Source: RGIG1995 sp045652425 (GTDB taxonomy: Bacteria; Bacillota; Clostridia; Oscillospirales; CAG-272). From it: a stretch of 36,429 bases of DNA. Where the stretch lies: contig JAZRUG010000037.1 in the NCBI GenBank assembly GCA_045652425.1, positions 1-36,429 of the forward strand. Reading direction: 5' to 3'. Under the pieces are notes generated by a model. The model did not search any database. It had not been told where the DNA came from and was given only the letters and a program-made list of their open reading frames with translations. Of the stretch, positions 23,697-32,030 are shown piece after piece. The position numbers were made by a program, and so were the translations under genes. How positions within the stretch are numbered: the stretch's first letter is position 1; every line of letters begins with the position of its first letter.

Positions 23697-23724
23697 GCGG
23701 TAGGGGAGGGGCTTGCTCCTCCCG
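23697..23724. repeat. GTAGGGG-type palindromic repeat, copy 1
   Basis: GGGAGGGGCTTGCTCCTCCC forms a near-perfect hairpin inside GCGG...CCGC. It is followed by AAAATATG rather than a T-run, so it is a poor terminator. It resembles copies at 26433 and 26490. Confidence 0.55.
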
Positions 23725-23761
23725 CAAAATATGAAAAATAACAAATTTTTTTCCAATTTAC

Positions 23762-23790
23762 TTGACAAAACAAAATCACGGTGTTATAAT
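23762..23790 (+). promoter_or_regulatory. Promoter of the first T-box transcript
   Basis: TTGACA (23762-23767), 17 bases, TATAAT (23785-23790). Transcription would start near 23797, a few bases before stem I of the T-box. Confidence 0.88.
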
Positions 23791-23796
23791 ACCCAC

Positions 23797-24088
23797 AACT
23801 TAATAAAAAAGGCTATGACGAAGACGGTTGAAAGATTTTATGCGCAGAGAGTCGGTGGTTGGTGTAAACCGATAATAATTATTTTTCAAGAACCCATCAC
23901 TTCCGAGCCGAAAGTCCGAAAATTATTTTTATAATCAGTAGGCGCTTTCCGTTATTGCTGCGTAAATGCATAGGAATTATTAGATTCCGAGAGTGGCAGT
24001 TATTGTTTTAACTGCAATTTGAGTGGTACCGCGGATGTGAAAGATATTTCACACTCGTCTCAAAAATCTTTGAGGCGAGTGTTTTTTT
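23797..24088 (+). promoter_or_regulatory. T-box riboswitch, predicted Ile specifier (ATC)
   Basis: The T-box sequence GAGTGGTACCGCGG is at 24021-24034. Stem I starts with GGCT (23811-23814), paired to AGCC near 23906-23909. Inside it GAAG pairs with CTTC. The AGAGAG motif is at about 23846, and the distal hairpin is TCGGT...ACCGA. The triplet just 5' of the A-CTTC junction is ATC (about 23897-23899), the specifier position, predicting tRNA-Ile. The TGGT bulge fits a tRNA ending ACCA. The terminator is CACTCGTCTCAAA / TTTGAGGCGAGTG (24052-24081) plus seven T. Uncharged tRNA-Ile should allow read-through into the ligase at 24132. The reading was made by hand-folding; another frame (CCC, Pro) is possible but fits the junction less well. 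Confidence 0.88.
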
Positions 24089-24131
24089 ATTAAAAAAGCC
24101 CCCTCACAAAAGAGAAAGAGAGGAAAAAAAT

Positions 24132-26399
24132 ATGTCAACTTTTGAAACAAACAAGCTTATGGAAGTAGCGGTGCGTATCCGTGAAATGCGTGAGATTTTC
24201 GGTTTTACCATTAAAGAGATGGCAGAGAAGACCGAAGTTTCCGTTAACCAGTATTTACAGTATGAGAACGGTCAGCTTGACTTTCCGTTTACGTTTATAC
24301 ACAAGTGTTCACTTGCATTCGGAATTGGCATCACCGACCTTTTGGAAGGTAAGTCGGCGCATCTTTCGTCTTATACCGTAACAAGAAAGGGCGAAGGACA
24401 GGAAACTGCAAAAGAAGAGGGCATCAGTATCAAAAACTTGGCGCCTATGTTCCGTAAGAAGATAGCAGAGCCTTATTGGGTTCGTTACGAATACGATGAA
24501 GAATTGCAGAACAAGCCTATCCATTTGGCGAAGCATTCAGGACAGGAATTTGACTTTGTAATGAGTGGACGTTTGAAGATTCAGATAGGTGATAATATTG
24601 AATATTTAAGCGAGGGCGACAGCATTTATTATAACAGCTCGACACCTCACGGTATGATAGCTGTTGACGGAAGAGAGTGTTTGTTCGTTGCGGTAATTCT
24701 TCCCGGTGAAGAAGAGGAAGAAACTCTTGTAAGAGATACGCTTATGCGTTCTCACAGAATGGAAAAGCACCTTGCCAGTGAAAACTTTATTACAACCGTT
24801 GAAAATGAGAACGGATATTTACAGTCTATCGACTTTAAGAACGAAGATAAGTATAACTTTGCTTTTGATACTGTTGACGCTATTGCGGACAAGGCTCCCG
24901 ACAAACTTGCTATGATACACCTTGACGTTAACAAGTTTGAGCGCAGATTTACATTTAAGGATATGAAGAAGGCGTCTGCGCAGTGCGCAAACTATTTCAA
25001 GTCCCTTGGAATAAAGAAGGGCGACAGAGTAATGCTCGTTTTGAAGAGACATTATCAGTTCTGGTTTGCGATACTTGGACTTCACAAGCTCGGTGCTATT
25101 GCTATTCCCGCAACGCATCAGTTGCAAAAGCACGATTTTGAATACAGATTTAATTCTGCAGGAGTTAGCGCTATTGTGTGTACGGCAGACGATGGCGTTG
25201 CAAATCAGATAGATTTGGCTCAGGTTGAAAGTCCTACTCTCACGACCAAGATTTTGGTTGGCGGTGAAAGAGAGGGCTGGAAGAACTTTGATGAAGAATA
25301 TAAGCTTTTCAGCACTCATTTCGACAGAACAGAAGATACTCCCTGCGGAGATGACTTAAGCTTAATGTTCTTTACGTCGGGAACTACAGGATACCCCAAG
25401 ATTGCGGCACATAACTACAAGTACGCATTAGGTCATTATATTACGGCAAAATATTGGCACGGCGTAAGCGACGACGGACTTCACTTTACAATATCCGATA
25501 CCGGTTGGGGTAAGGCTTTGTGGGGTAAATTGTACGGTCAGTGGCTTGCAGAGGGAGCAGTATTTACATACGACTTTGACAGATTTAACGCGGCTGAAAT
25601 ATTGCCTATGTTTGCGAAATATCAGATAACGACGTTCTGTGCGCCTCCTACAATGCTTCGTATGCTTATAAAGGAAGATATTTCAAAATACGATCTTTCT
25701 TCAGTAAGACATATGACGACTGCGGGTGAGGCATTGAACCCCGAAGTATATAAGCAATTTGAAAAGCTGACCGGACTTCAGATTATGGAGGGCTTTGGAC
25801 AGACAGAGCTTACTTTGGCAATTGCAAATCTTATGGGCGGAACGCATAAGGTAGGTTCAATGGGTAAACCTACACCGCTTTACGATATAGACATTGTTGA
25901 TGAAAACGGTAATTCGGTTGCAGACGGCGAAACGGGTGAAATCGTTGTAAAGATAAGCGAAAAAGTTCCTTGCGGCTTATTTGCGGGATATTATAGAAAT
26001 GAAGAAAAGACGAAAGAAGTTATGCACGATGGATATTATCACACGGGCGATACGGCTTGGCGTGATGAAGACGGTTTCTTCTGGTACGTGGGCAGAGTTG
26101 ACGACGTAATCAAGTCTTCGGGATACCGCATAGGTCCGTTTGAGATTGAAAGCGTTATTATGGAATTGCCTTACGTTCTTGAGTGCGGCGTATCTGCAGT
26201 GCCCGACGAGGTAAGAGGACAGGTAGTTAAGGCGAGTATCGTTCTTGTGAAGGGCGTTGAACCGACAGAACAGCTTAAGAAGGATATTCAGGCATACGTT
26301 AAGAAGAATACCGCGCCTTATAAGTATCCCAGAATAGTTGAGTTCAGAACCGAACTTCCCAAGACTATCAGCGGTAAGATTCAGAGAAACAAGCTTTAA
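24132..26399 (+). CDS. HTH-cupin-acyl-CoA synthetase (MACS-type) fusion, T-box controlled copy 1
   Basis: A 755-residue three-part protein. Residues about 9-72 are an XRE-type HTH (IREMREIFGFTIKEMAEKTE, then QYLQYENGQ). Residues about 108-196 are a cupin (HSGQEFDFVMSGRL, then GDSIYYNSSTPHGMIAV). From about 255 there is a full AMP-forming synthetase: FFTSGTTGYPK (about 412), EGFGQTEL, YHTGDTAWRDEDGFF, GRVDDVIKSSGYRIGPFEIE, and PKTISGKIQRNKL with the adenylation Lys at the end. The C-terminal APYKYPRIVEF is typical of medium-chain acyl-CoA synthetases. GAGAGG precedes the ATG. It is controlled by the T-box predicted to read Ile, so the likely substrate is 2-methylbutyrate (inference). The HTH-cupin may sense the acid or its CoA ester. 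Confidence 0.9.
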   Translation: MSTFETNKLMEVAVRIREMREIFGFTIKEMAEKTEVSVNQYLQYENGQLDFPFTFIHKCSLAFGIGITDLLEGKSAHLSSYTVTRKGEGQETAKEEGISIKNLAPMFRKKIAEPYWVRYEYDEELQNKPIHLAKHSGQEFDFVMSGRLKIQIGDNIEYLSEGDSIYYNSSTPHGMIAVDGRECLFVAVILPGEEEEETLVRDTLMRSHRMEKHLASENFITTVENENGYLQSIDFKNEDKYNFAFDTVDAIADKAPDKLAMIHLDVNKFERRFTFKDMKKASAQCANYFKSLGIKKGDRVMLVLKRHYQFWFAILGLHKLGAIAIPATHQLQKHDFEYRFNSAGVSAIVCTADDGVANQIDLAQVESPTLTTKILVGGEREGWKNFDEEYKLFSTHFDRTEDTPCGDDLSLMFFTSGTTGYPKIAAHNYKYALGHYITAKYWHGVSDDGLHFTISDTGWGKALWGKLYGQWLAEGAVFTYDFDRFNAAEILPMFAKYQITTFCAPPTMLRMLIKEDISKYDLSSVRHMTTAGEALNPEVYKQFEKLTGLQIMEGFGQTELTLAIANLMGGTHKVGSMGKPTPLYDIDIVDENGNSVADGETGEIVVKISEKVPCGLFAGYYRNEEKTKEVMHDGYYHTGDTAWRDEDGFFWYVGRVDDVIKSSGYRIGPFEIESVIMELPYVLECGVSAVPDEVRGQVVKASIVLVKGVEPTEQLKKDIQAYVKKNTAPYKYPRIVEFRTELPKTISGKIQRNKL

Positions 26400-26432
26400 G
26401 TTTATTTACAATCAAAAATTAGCGTAAATTAA

Positions 26433-26462
26433 GTAGAGGCGAACTTATGGGTTCGCCCCTAC
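26433..26462. repeat. GTAGGGG-type palindromic repeat, copy 2
   Basis: GTAGAGGCGAAC pairs with GTTCGCCCCTAC around TTATGG; outer bases AGCGTA and TACGCT extend the pairing. There is no T-run. It lies in the gap between the first ligase and the second T-box. Confidence 0.6.
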
Positions 26463-26489
26463 GCTGTAATAATAATCTACGCACAAACC

Positions 26490-26516
26490 GGTAGGGGACG
26501 GCGCCTCGACGTCCCG
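26490..26516. repeat. GTAGGGG-type palindromic repeat, copy 3
   Basis: CGGTAGGGGACGGCGCCTCG with ACGTCCCG forms an imperfect hairpin with the same GTAGGGG opening as the copy at 23697. It is another dispersed intergenic palindrome. Confidence 0.5.
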
Positions 26517-26559
26517 AAAAAAACGAACTTATGTTCGGAGGCAAAAAATAAAAAAGTTG

Positions 26560-26588
26560 TTGACAAAATAACAAAGTTGTGATAAGAT
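26560..26588 (+). promoter_or_regulatory. Promoter of the second T-box transcript
   Basis: TTGACA (26560-26565), 17 bases, TAAGAT (26583-26588). It should drive the ligase-nitrilase-ATPase-VOR operon through the T-box. Confidence 0.83.
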
Positions 26589-26594
26589 ACTTAC

Positions 26595-26892
26595 ATATTT
26601 AATAATAAAGGCTTCGACGAAGAGGGCATAAAGTATATTTTTACCCAGAGAGACGACGGATTGGTGCGAGTCGTTTAAAAGTTTTTTGTGTTTGTAGCTT
26701 CCGAGCCGGAAGAAAGAAAGCTTTTACAGAGAAAAGCAAGTAGAATCTTCCCGTAATTGTCGCGTCAAGGCATAGGAATTGATGGATTCCGAGAGTGGCG
26801 GTTAAAATAATCGCAATTTGAGTGGTACCGCGGGTGTATAGGACAATCAGCACTCGTCTCAAAGTCATTAACTTTGGGATGAGTGCTTTTCT
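26595..26892 (+). promoter_or_regulatory. T-box riboswitch, predicted Val specifier (GTA)
   Basis: T-box sequence GAGTGGTACCGCGG at 26820-26833. Stem I: GGCT (about 26610) pairs with AGCC (about 26704), GAAG with CTTC, then AGAGAG and a distal ACGAC...GTCGT hairpin. The specifier position, directly 5' of the G-CTTC junction, reads GTA (about 26694-26696), predicting tRNA-Val. The layout matches the first T-box almost element by element, including GGCT, GAAG and CTTCCGAGCC. The terminator is AGCACTCGTCTCAAAGT / ACTTTGGGATGAGTGCT (26849-26887) plus TTTTCTT. Uncharged tRNA-Val should open transcription of the operon up to 33315. Confidence 0.88.
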
Positions 26893-26915
26893 TATCCCGG
26901 AACGGAGAATGATTT

Positions 26916-29204
26916 ATGCAACAGATGACAGGTCTTGATTTCAAGATAAGAGAAATGGCGGGGCGTATTAAAGAGCTTCGCGAACTCGAGGCGTTAAGCC
27001 CCGAAGATATGGCGCAAAAGACAGGCGTTACAGTTGAGGAATATCTCCTTTGCGAAAAAGGAGAAAGCGACTTAAACTTCGCATTTATTTACAGATGCGC
27101 CCTTGCTTTGAACGTAAACGTAACCGATATTATTGAGGGTTATTCGCCGAGACTTAAGTCTTATACCGTGACGAGAGCAGGAACCGGACAAAAGGTATCT
27201 CAGGCGCATGGTATGACGTATTTTAATATGGCGTATTCGTTTACAAACCGTATAGCCGAGCCCTTGTTTGTTAAGAGCGTATATGACGAAGAGGCGCAGT
27301 CGAGAGATATTGAATTAACGAGCCACGAGGGGCAGGAATGTGATATTATTATTGAAGGAAACCTGCTCGTTCAGATAGGTGAACACAGAGAGATCCTCGG
27401 CCCCGGCGACAGTATTTATTTTAACAGTACTACACCTCACGGTATGATTGCGGTTAACGGAAAGGACTGCTCGTTCTATGCGATTGTTCTTAATCCGACA
27501 GGAGAGCCTATTCCCGAACTTACGCCGTCAAAGCTTATCAAGAGTAATACGGTTGTTGAAAAAGATACCAAGGACAGAATATATAAGAAGTTTATTGACG
27601 TTACCGAAAACGAAAAGGGAACGCCTACTTCTATAACTTTCAAGAATACAGAGAAATTTAATTTTGCATTCGATCTTGTTGACGAGTTGGCGGCAAAAGA
27701 TCCGGACAAACTTGCGATGCTCCATATATCCAAGGATATGACCGAAAGAAGATTTACTTTCAAGGATATGAAACGTGCATCGGCACAGTGCGCGAACTAC
27801 TTTAAGTCCCTTGGAATAAAGAAGGGCGACAGAGTAATGCTCGTTTTGAAGAGACATTATCAGTTCTGGTTTGCTATGCTTGGTTTGAACAAGCTCGGCG
27901 CTATAGCTATTCCCGCAACCAATCAGCTTGTTGAGCACGATTTTGAATACAGATTTAATTCGGCAGGGGTTTGCGGTATAATTTGTACGGCAGACGGAGA
28001 TACCGCTCATCAGATAGAATTGGCGGCAGAAAAGAGCCCGACACTCAAGCACAAGATTATTGTAAACGGAGAAAGAGACGGCTGGAGAACGTTTGACGAA
28101 GAATATACTCTTTACAGTTCTCATTTTGACAGAAAAGAAGATTCACCCTGCGGCGACGACTTGATGCTTATGTTCTTTACTTCGGGAACGTCTGGTTATC
28201 CCAAGATTGCCGCGCATAACTATAAATATGCTTTAGGTCATTTCCATACTGCGAAGTATTGGCACAACGTTGATCCCGACGGTTTGCATTTTACAATATC
28301 CGATACAGGTTGGGCAAAATCTATGTGGGGTAAACTTTACGGTCAGTGGCTTTGCGAGGCGGCGACGTTCGTTTATGACTTTGACAGATTTAACGCAGCT
28401 GAAATATTGCCTATGTTTGCAAAGCACAAGATAACGACGTTCTGCGCTCCTCCCACAATGCTTCGTATGCTTATAAAGGAAGATATTTCAAAATACGATT
28501 TTTCATCTGTAAAGCATATGACGACCGCGGGCGAGGCATTGAACCCCGAGGTTTACAAGCAGTTTGAAAAGGCTACGGGATTACAGATAATCGAAGGCTT
28601 CGGTCAGTCCGAAAGTACTATGATTATAGGTAATATGGTAGGCGCACCGCATAAGATAGGTTCTATGGGACGCGCTACTCCCGTATATGACGTTGATATA
28701 GTAGATGCAGACGGAAATTCAGTTCCCGTCGGTGAAACAGGCGAAATTGTTGTTAACGTTAAGAATGGAGCGCCTTGCGGATTGTTTACGGGATATTACA
28801 ACGATCCCGAAAAGACAAAAGAAGTATGGCACGACGGTTTCTACCATACTGGCGACGTTGCGTGGAAAGACGAAGACGGCTTCTTCTGGTATGTGGGCAG
28901 AGTTGATGATGTTATTAAGTCTTCGGGATACCGTATAGGTCCGTTTGAAATAGAAAGCGTAATTATGGAATTGCCTTACGTTCTTGAGTGTGGTGTATCT
29001 GCTGCGCCCGATGAGGTAAGAGGACAGGTAGTTAAGGCAAGTATTGTTCTTGTAAAGGGAACAGAGCCTACAGATGAACTGAAGCGGCAGATTCAGAAGT
29101 ACGTAAAAGAAAGGACAGCGCCGTATAAGTATCCGAGAATAGTTGAATTTAAGGACGAGTTGCCCAAGACGGTAAGCGGAAAGATACAGAGAAATAAACT
29201 GTGA
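26916..29204 (+). CDS. HTH-cupin-acyl-CoA synthetase (MACS-type) fusion, T-box controlled copy 2
   Basis: A 762-residue paralogue of the 24132 protein with the same architecture. HTH at about 15-78 (IKELRELEALSPEDMAQKTG), cupin at about 115-205 (HEGQECDIIIEGNLLVQIG, GDSIYFNSTTPHGMIAV), and an AMP-forming synthetase with FFTSGTSGYPK (about 420), EGFGQSES, YHTGDVAWKDEDGFF, GRVDDVIKSSGYRIGPFEIE and PKTVSGKIQRNKL. The synthetase halves are very alike, with a run of about 70 identical bases near 24999/27802, while the HTH-cupin halves differ more. CGGAGAA precedes the ATG. The Val T-box suggests isobutyrate as substrate (inference). It is the first gene of the operon containing VOR. Confidence 0.9.
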   Translation: MQQMTGLDFKIREMAGRIKELRELEALSPEDMAQKTGVTVEEYLLCEKGESDLNFAFIYRCALALNVNVTDIIEGYSPRLKSYTVTRAGTGQKVSQAHGMTYFNMAYSFTNRIAEPLFVKSVYDEEAQSRDIELTSHEGQECDIIIEGNLLVQIGEHREILGPGDSIYFNSTTPHGMIAVNGKDCSFYAIVLNPTGEPIPELTPSKLIKSNTVVEKDTKDRIYKKFIDVTENEKGTPTSITFKNTEKFNFAFDLVDELAAKDPDKLAMLHISKDMTERRFTFKDMKRASAQCANYFKSLGIKKGDRVMLVLKRHYQFWFAMLGLNKLGAIAIPATNQLVEHDFEYRFNSAGVCGIICTADGDTAHQIELAAEKSPTLKHKIIVNGERDGWRTFDEEYTLYSSHFDRKEDSPCGDDLMLMFFTSGTSGYPKIAAHNYKYALGHFHTAKYWHNVDPDGLHFTISDTGWAKSMWGKLYGQWLCEAATFVYDFDRFNAAEILPMFAKHKITTFCAPPTMLRMLIKEDISKYDFSSVKHMTTAGEALNPEVYKQFEKATGLQIIEGFGQSESTMIIGNMVGAPHKIGSMGRATPVYDVDIVDADGNSVPVGETGEIVVNVKNGAPCGLFTGYYNDPEKTKEVWHDGFYHTGDVAWKDEDGFFWYVGRVDDVIKSSGYRIGPFEIESVIMELPYVLECGVSAAPDEVRGQVVKASIVLVKGTEPTDELKRQIQKYVKERTAPYKYPRIVEFKDELPKTVSGKIQRNKL

Positions 29205-29217
29205 GGTGGCAAAAGTA

Positions 29218-30018
29218 ATGTCAAATAAATTGAAAGTATCATGTATACAGATGGATATGGCTTTCGGCTCAAGTAGTGAAAACTTTGTAAAGGCAGAAGA
29301 GCTTATACGAAATGCCGCAAAAGATAACCCTGACGTTATTGTGTTGCCGGAAACGTGGAATACGGGTTTTTTCCCCGAAGAGTCGATAAAGGATTATTGT
29401 GACAAGGATGGGGAGAAGACGAAGAGGGTTATCGGCGGACTTGCCAAAGAACTGCATATAAATATTGTTGCGGGAAGCGTGGCAAACGTAAAAAATGACG
29501 AGATGCATAACACCTCTTATGTGTTTGACAGAGAGGGGAACTGTATTGCCGAATATGACAAGGCGCATCTTTTTTCGCCTATGAAAGAGGATAAACACTT
29601 TGCAAAGGGAAACAGTATTTGCAAATTTACCCTTGACGGAAAAAGCTGCGGTGTTATAATATGTTATGACATAAGATTTCCCGAGTTTGTCAGGTCAATG
29701 ACCGTAACCGGACTTGACTGCTTGTTTGTGGTTACACAGTGGCCTTCGGTTCGAATAGCTCACTTGAATACACTTGCAAAGGCGAGAGCGATTGAGAATC
29801 AGATGTTTGTTTGTTGTTGTAACAGCTGCGGCAAGGCGGGCAGAAACGTTAACTCCGGTTGTTCGCGTATTTTTGATCCATGGGGCGAAGAACTTGTATC
29901 GACGGGCGAAACCGAGGCTATTATATCGGCAGAGCTTGATTTTGGAGTTATTGAAAATATAAGAAGCACCATAAACGTGTTTGCCGACAGACGTCCCGAG
30001 CTTTATGACGTTAAATAA
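29218..30018 (+). CDS. Carbon-nitrogen hydrolase, omega-amidase (Nit2/YafV)-like
   Basis: Nitrilase-superfamily amidase of 266 residues with the full Glu-Lys-Cys triad: Glu45 in LPETWNTGF, Lys115 in YDKAHLFSP and Cys149 in IICYDIRFPE. The Nit2/YafV group hydrolyses 2-oxoglutaramate and related omega-amides left by glutamine-dependent transamination of 2-oxoacids. That fits an operon making 2-oxoacids for amino acid synthesis, but this substrate assignment is inferred from family and context. ATG 29218 is used because GAGGTGG lies 9 bases upstream; the GTG at 29206 lies inside that site. Confidence 0.85.
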   Translation: MSNKLKVSCIQMDMAFGSSSENFVKAEELIRNAAKDNPDVIVLPETWNTGFFPEESIKDYCDKDGEKTKRVIGGLAKELHINIVAGSVANVKNDEMHNTSYVFDREGNCIAEYDKAHLFSPMKEDKHFAKGNSICKFTLDGKSCGVIICYDIRFPEFVRSMTVTGLDCLFVVTQWPSVRIAHLNTLAKARAIENQMFVCCCNSCGKAGRNVNSGCSRIFDPWGEELVSTGETEAIISAELDFGVIENIRSTINVFADRRPELYDVK

Positions 30019-30052
30019 TAATCCATAGAGAAAGGAGCATCAGAAGATAATA

Positions 30053-30715
30053 ATGAAAAGAGTTACAATATTTTCAGGACATTACGGAAGCGGAAAGACC
30101 AATCTTGCCGTAAACTATGCTTTGATGCTTCGACAGATGGATTACAAGGTGAGCATAGCCGACCTTGATATAGTAAATCCGTATTTTCGTACCAAGGACA
30201 GCGAAGAGTTGTTTGCGAAGAATGATATAGAGCTTGTGTCTTTGCCGTTTGCGAATACAAGCGTTGATTTGCCAAGTCTTCCGTCTGCGGCTTACGGGCT
30301 GTTTGACAGAAAAGACAGGCAGGTTATAATTGACCTCGGAGGAGACGACAGAGGAGCTTTGGCATTAGGGCGTTTTATACCTAGACTCAAAGAAGATAAC
30401 GACTACGAGATGATTTTTACCGTAAACTTTTACAGACCGCTAACTACGACGGTTGAAGAAGCGTACGAGGTTTTTAAAGAGATTGAGTATGCAGCGAAGC
30501 TGAAGTTTACGAAGATTGTAAACAACTCGAATCTTGGAGAAGAGACGACGGCTGACGACGTTATAAGAACTGTTGAGATGACAGAAAATTTGGCGAAGCT
30601 TACAAATACCGAGGTAATGTATACTGCAGTTAAAGAGTCAATCGCCGACGAAGTTTCAAAGGTTATTGGAGATAATAAAGTTTTTCGTTTGAAATTACAG
30701 GAAAAACTGTTTTAA
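30053..30715 (+). CDS. P-loop ATPase of the MinD/ParA/CobQ type
   Basis: A 220-residue P-loop protein: GHYGSGKT (9-16), a second nucleotide segment IADLDIVNPYF (about 35-45), and DLGGDDRGALALGRF (about 93-107). The fold resembles MinD/Mrp or CobB-like ATPases that help insert metal cofactors or act as molecular switches. It sits between the nitrilase and the ferredoxin subunit of VOR, so a role in oxidoreductase maturation or control is an attractive guess with no direct evidence. The nearest AAAGGAG is 16 bases before ATG 30053, longer than usual, so the start is somewhat uncertain. Confidence 0.78.
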   Translation: MKRVTIFSGHYGSGKTNLAVNYALMLRQMDYKVSIADLDIVNPYFRTKDSEELFAKNDIELVSLPFANTSVDLPSLPSAAYGLFDRKDRQVIIDLGGDDRGALALGRFIPRLKEDNDYEMIFTVNFYRPLTTTVEEAYEVFKEIEYAAKLKFTKIVNNSNLGEETTADDVIRTVEMTENLAKLTNTEVMYTAVKESIADEVSKVIGDNKVFRLKLQEKLF

Positions 30716-30751
30716 TAAAAAAATAATAATATTCAGATAGGAGCAATCTAT

Positions 30752-30958
30752 ATGAAAAAAGTTAGCTTTGCGACTGATCTTTGCAAAGGGTGCGGACTCT
30801 GTGTTGACGTGTGCCCCAAGAAGATTATAGTACTTGCAAAAGACAAGATTAACAAAAAGGGACATTCTCCCGCCGAGATAACGGATCAGGAAAAGTGCAT
30901 AGGTTGTGCATTCTGCGCGACGATGTGCCCGGACTGCGTTATAACGGTTGAAAAGTGA
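30752..30958 (+). CDS. VOR/KOR delta subunit, 2x[4Fe-4S] ferredoxin
   Basis: A 68-residue ferredoxin with two complete CxxCxxCxxxCP motifs: Cys11, 14, 17, 21 and Cys49, 52, 55, 59. It carries electrons between the 2-oxoacid oxidoreductase active site and external ferredoxin. TAGGAG precedes the ATG. It is followed directly by the alpha subunit, the delta-alpha-beta-gamma gene order common for four-subunit 2-oxoacid:ferredoxin oxidoreductases. Confidence 0.92.
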   Translation: MKKVSFATDLCKGCGLCVDVCPKKIIVLAKDKINKKGHSPAEITDQEKCIGCAFCATMCPDCVITVEK

Positions 30959-30968
30959 GGTGGATTTT

Positions 30969-32030
30969 GTGGCAGATAAGGTTTTGATGAAAGGTAACGA
31001 AGCTATTGCGGAAGCGGCAATAAAGGCAGGCTGCCGTCACTACTTTGGATATCCTATAACTCCCCAGACTGAAATTGCGGCTTATATGGCAAAGAGAATG
31101 CCCAAGATAGGCGGCGTATTTCTTCAGGCAGAAAGTGAAATTTCAGCAATTAATATGGTATACGGCGTAGCAGGTACGGGTATGCGTGTTATGACGTCTT
31201 CCTCCAGCCCCGGCGTATCTTTAAAGCAGGAAGGTATTTCTTACATAGCAGGTGCGGACCTTCCCGCGCTTATAGTAAACGTACAGAGAGGCGGCCCCGG
31301 TCTCGGCGGTATTCAGCCTTCACAGTCAGACTATTTCCAAGCAACAAAGGGCGGCGGTCACGGCGACTATCATTTGATAGTACTAGCCCCTGCATCAGTT
31401 CAGGAAATGGCTGATATGACTATTCTTTCTTTTGATTTAGCGGAAAAATACCGCGTTCCCGCTATGCTTCTTGCAGACGGAACTATGGGACAGATGATGG
31501 AACCCGTTGAATTGCCCGAGGTAGAATACAAGCCTACCGAAAAGGATTGGACTGTTACGGGAACACAGATGAAGAGAAAGCATAATATAGTAAACTCTCT
31601 CTATTTGCTCCCCGAAGAGCTCGAAAAGACCAATATTGAAAGATTTGAAAGATATAAGGCTATCGAAGAAAACGAAGCAAGATACGAATCTTTTATGATG
31701 GAAGATGCAGAATATTGCGTAGTTGCATTCGGTATAGCATCCCGTGTTTCAAAGAACGCTGTAATTGCGGCAAGAAATATGGGTATAAAGGTTGGTATGA
31801 TAAGACCTATAACTCTTTGGCCCTTCCCCAAAAAGCCTTTGGCAGAAGCGGCAGAGAAGGTAAAAGGATTTCTCAGCGTTGAATTGTCTATGGGACAGAT
31901 GATTGAGGACGTAAAACTTGCGACAGAGTGCAAGAAACCGGTTGAGCTTTGCAACCGCGTTGGTGGTATGATTCCTACTCCCGAGCAGGTTCTCGAAGCT
32001 ATAAAGAAAATGGCAGGAGGCGAAAGATAA
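30969..32030 (+). CDS. vorB: 2-oxoacid:ferredoxin oxidoreductase alpha subunit (VorB-like)
   Basis: A 353-residue pyruvate:ferredoxin-type alpha subunit: GCRHYFGYPITPQTEIA (the YPITP signature), AESEISAINMVYGVAGTG, SSSSPGVSLKQEGISY, and NVQRGGPGLGGIQPSQSDY. It resembles the protein usually annotated as 3-methyl-2-oxobutanoate dehydrogenase VorB in Clostridia. With TPP it catalyses reversible oxidative decarboxylation of a 2-oxoacid to acyl-CoA, CO2 and reduced ferredoxin. GTG 30969 is chosen because GAGGTGG overlaps the ferredoxin stop 6 bases upstream; ATG 30948 would overlap that gene. Branched substrate preference is supported by the T-box context, not by residues I can assign. Confidence 0.9.
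   Translation: MADKVLMKGNEAIAEAAIKAGCRHYFGYPITPQTEIAAYMAKRMPKIGGVFLQAESEISAINMVYGVAGTGMRVMTSSSSPGVSLKQEGISYIAGADLPALIVNVQRGGPGLGGIQPSQSDYFQATKGGGHGDYHLIVLAPASVQEMADMTILSFDLAEKYRVPAMLLADGTMGQMMEPVELPEVEYKPTEKDWTVTGTQMKRKHNIVNSLYLLPEELEKTNIERFERYKAIEENEARYESFMMEDAEYCVVAFGIASRVSKNAVIAARNMGIKVGMIRPITLWPFPKKPLAEAAEKVKGFLSVELSMGQMIEDVKLATECKKPVELCNRVGGMIPTPEQVLEAIKKMAGGER

Noticed and set aside
23713..23934. Open frame overlapping the first T-box
   Set aside because: It runs through the promoter and stem I of the riboswitch and has no ribosome binding site.
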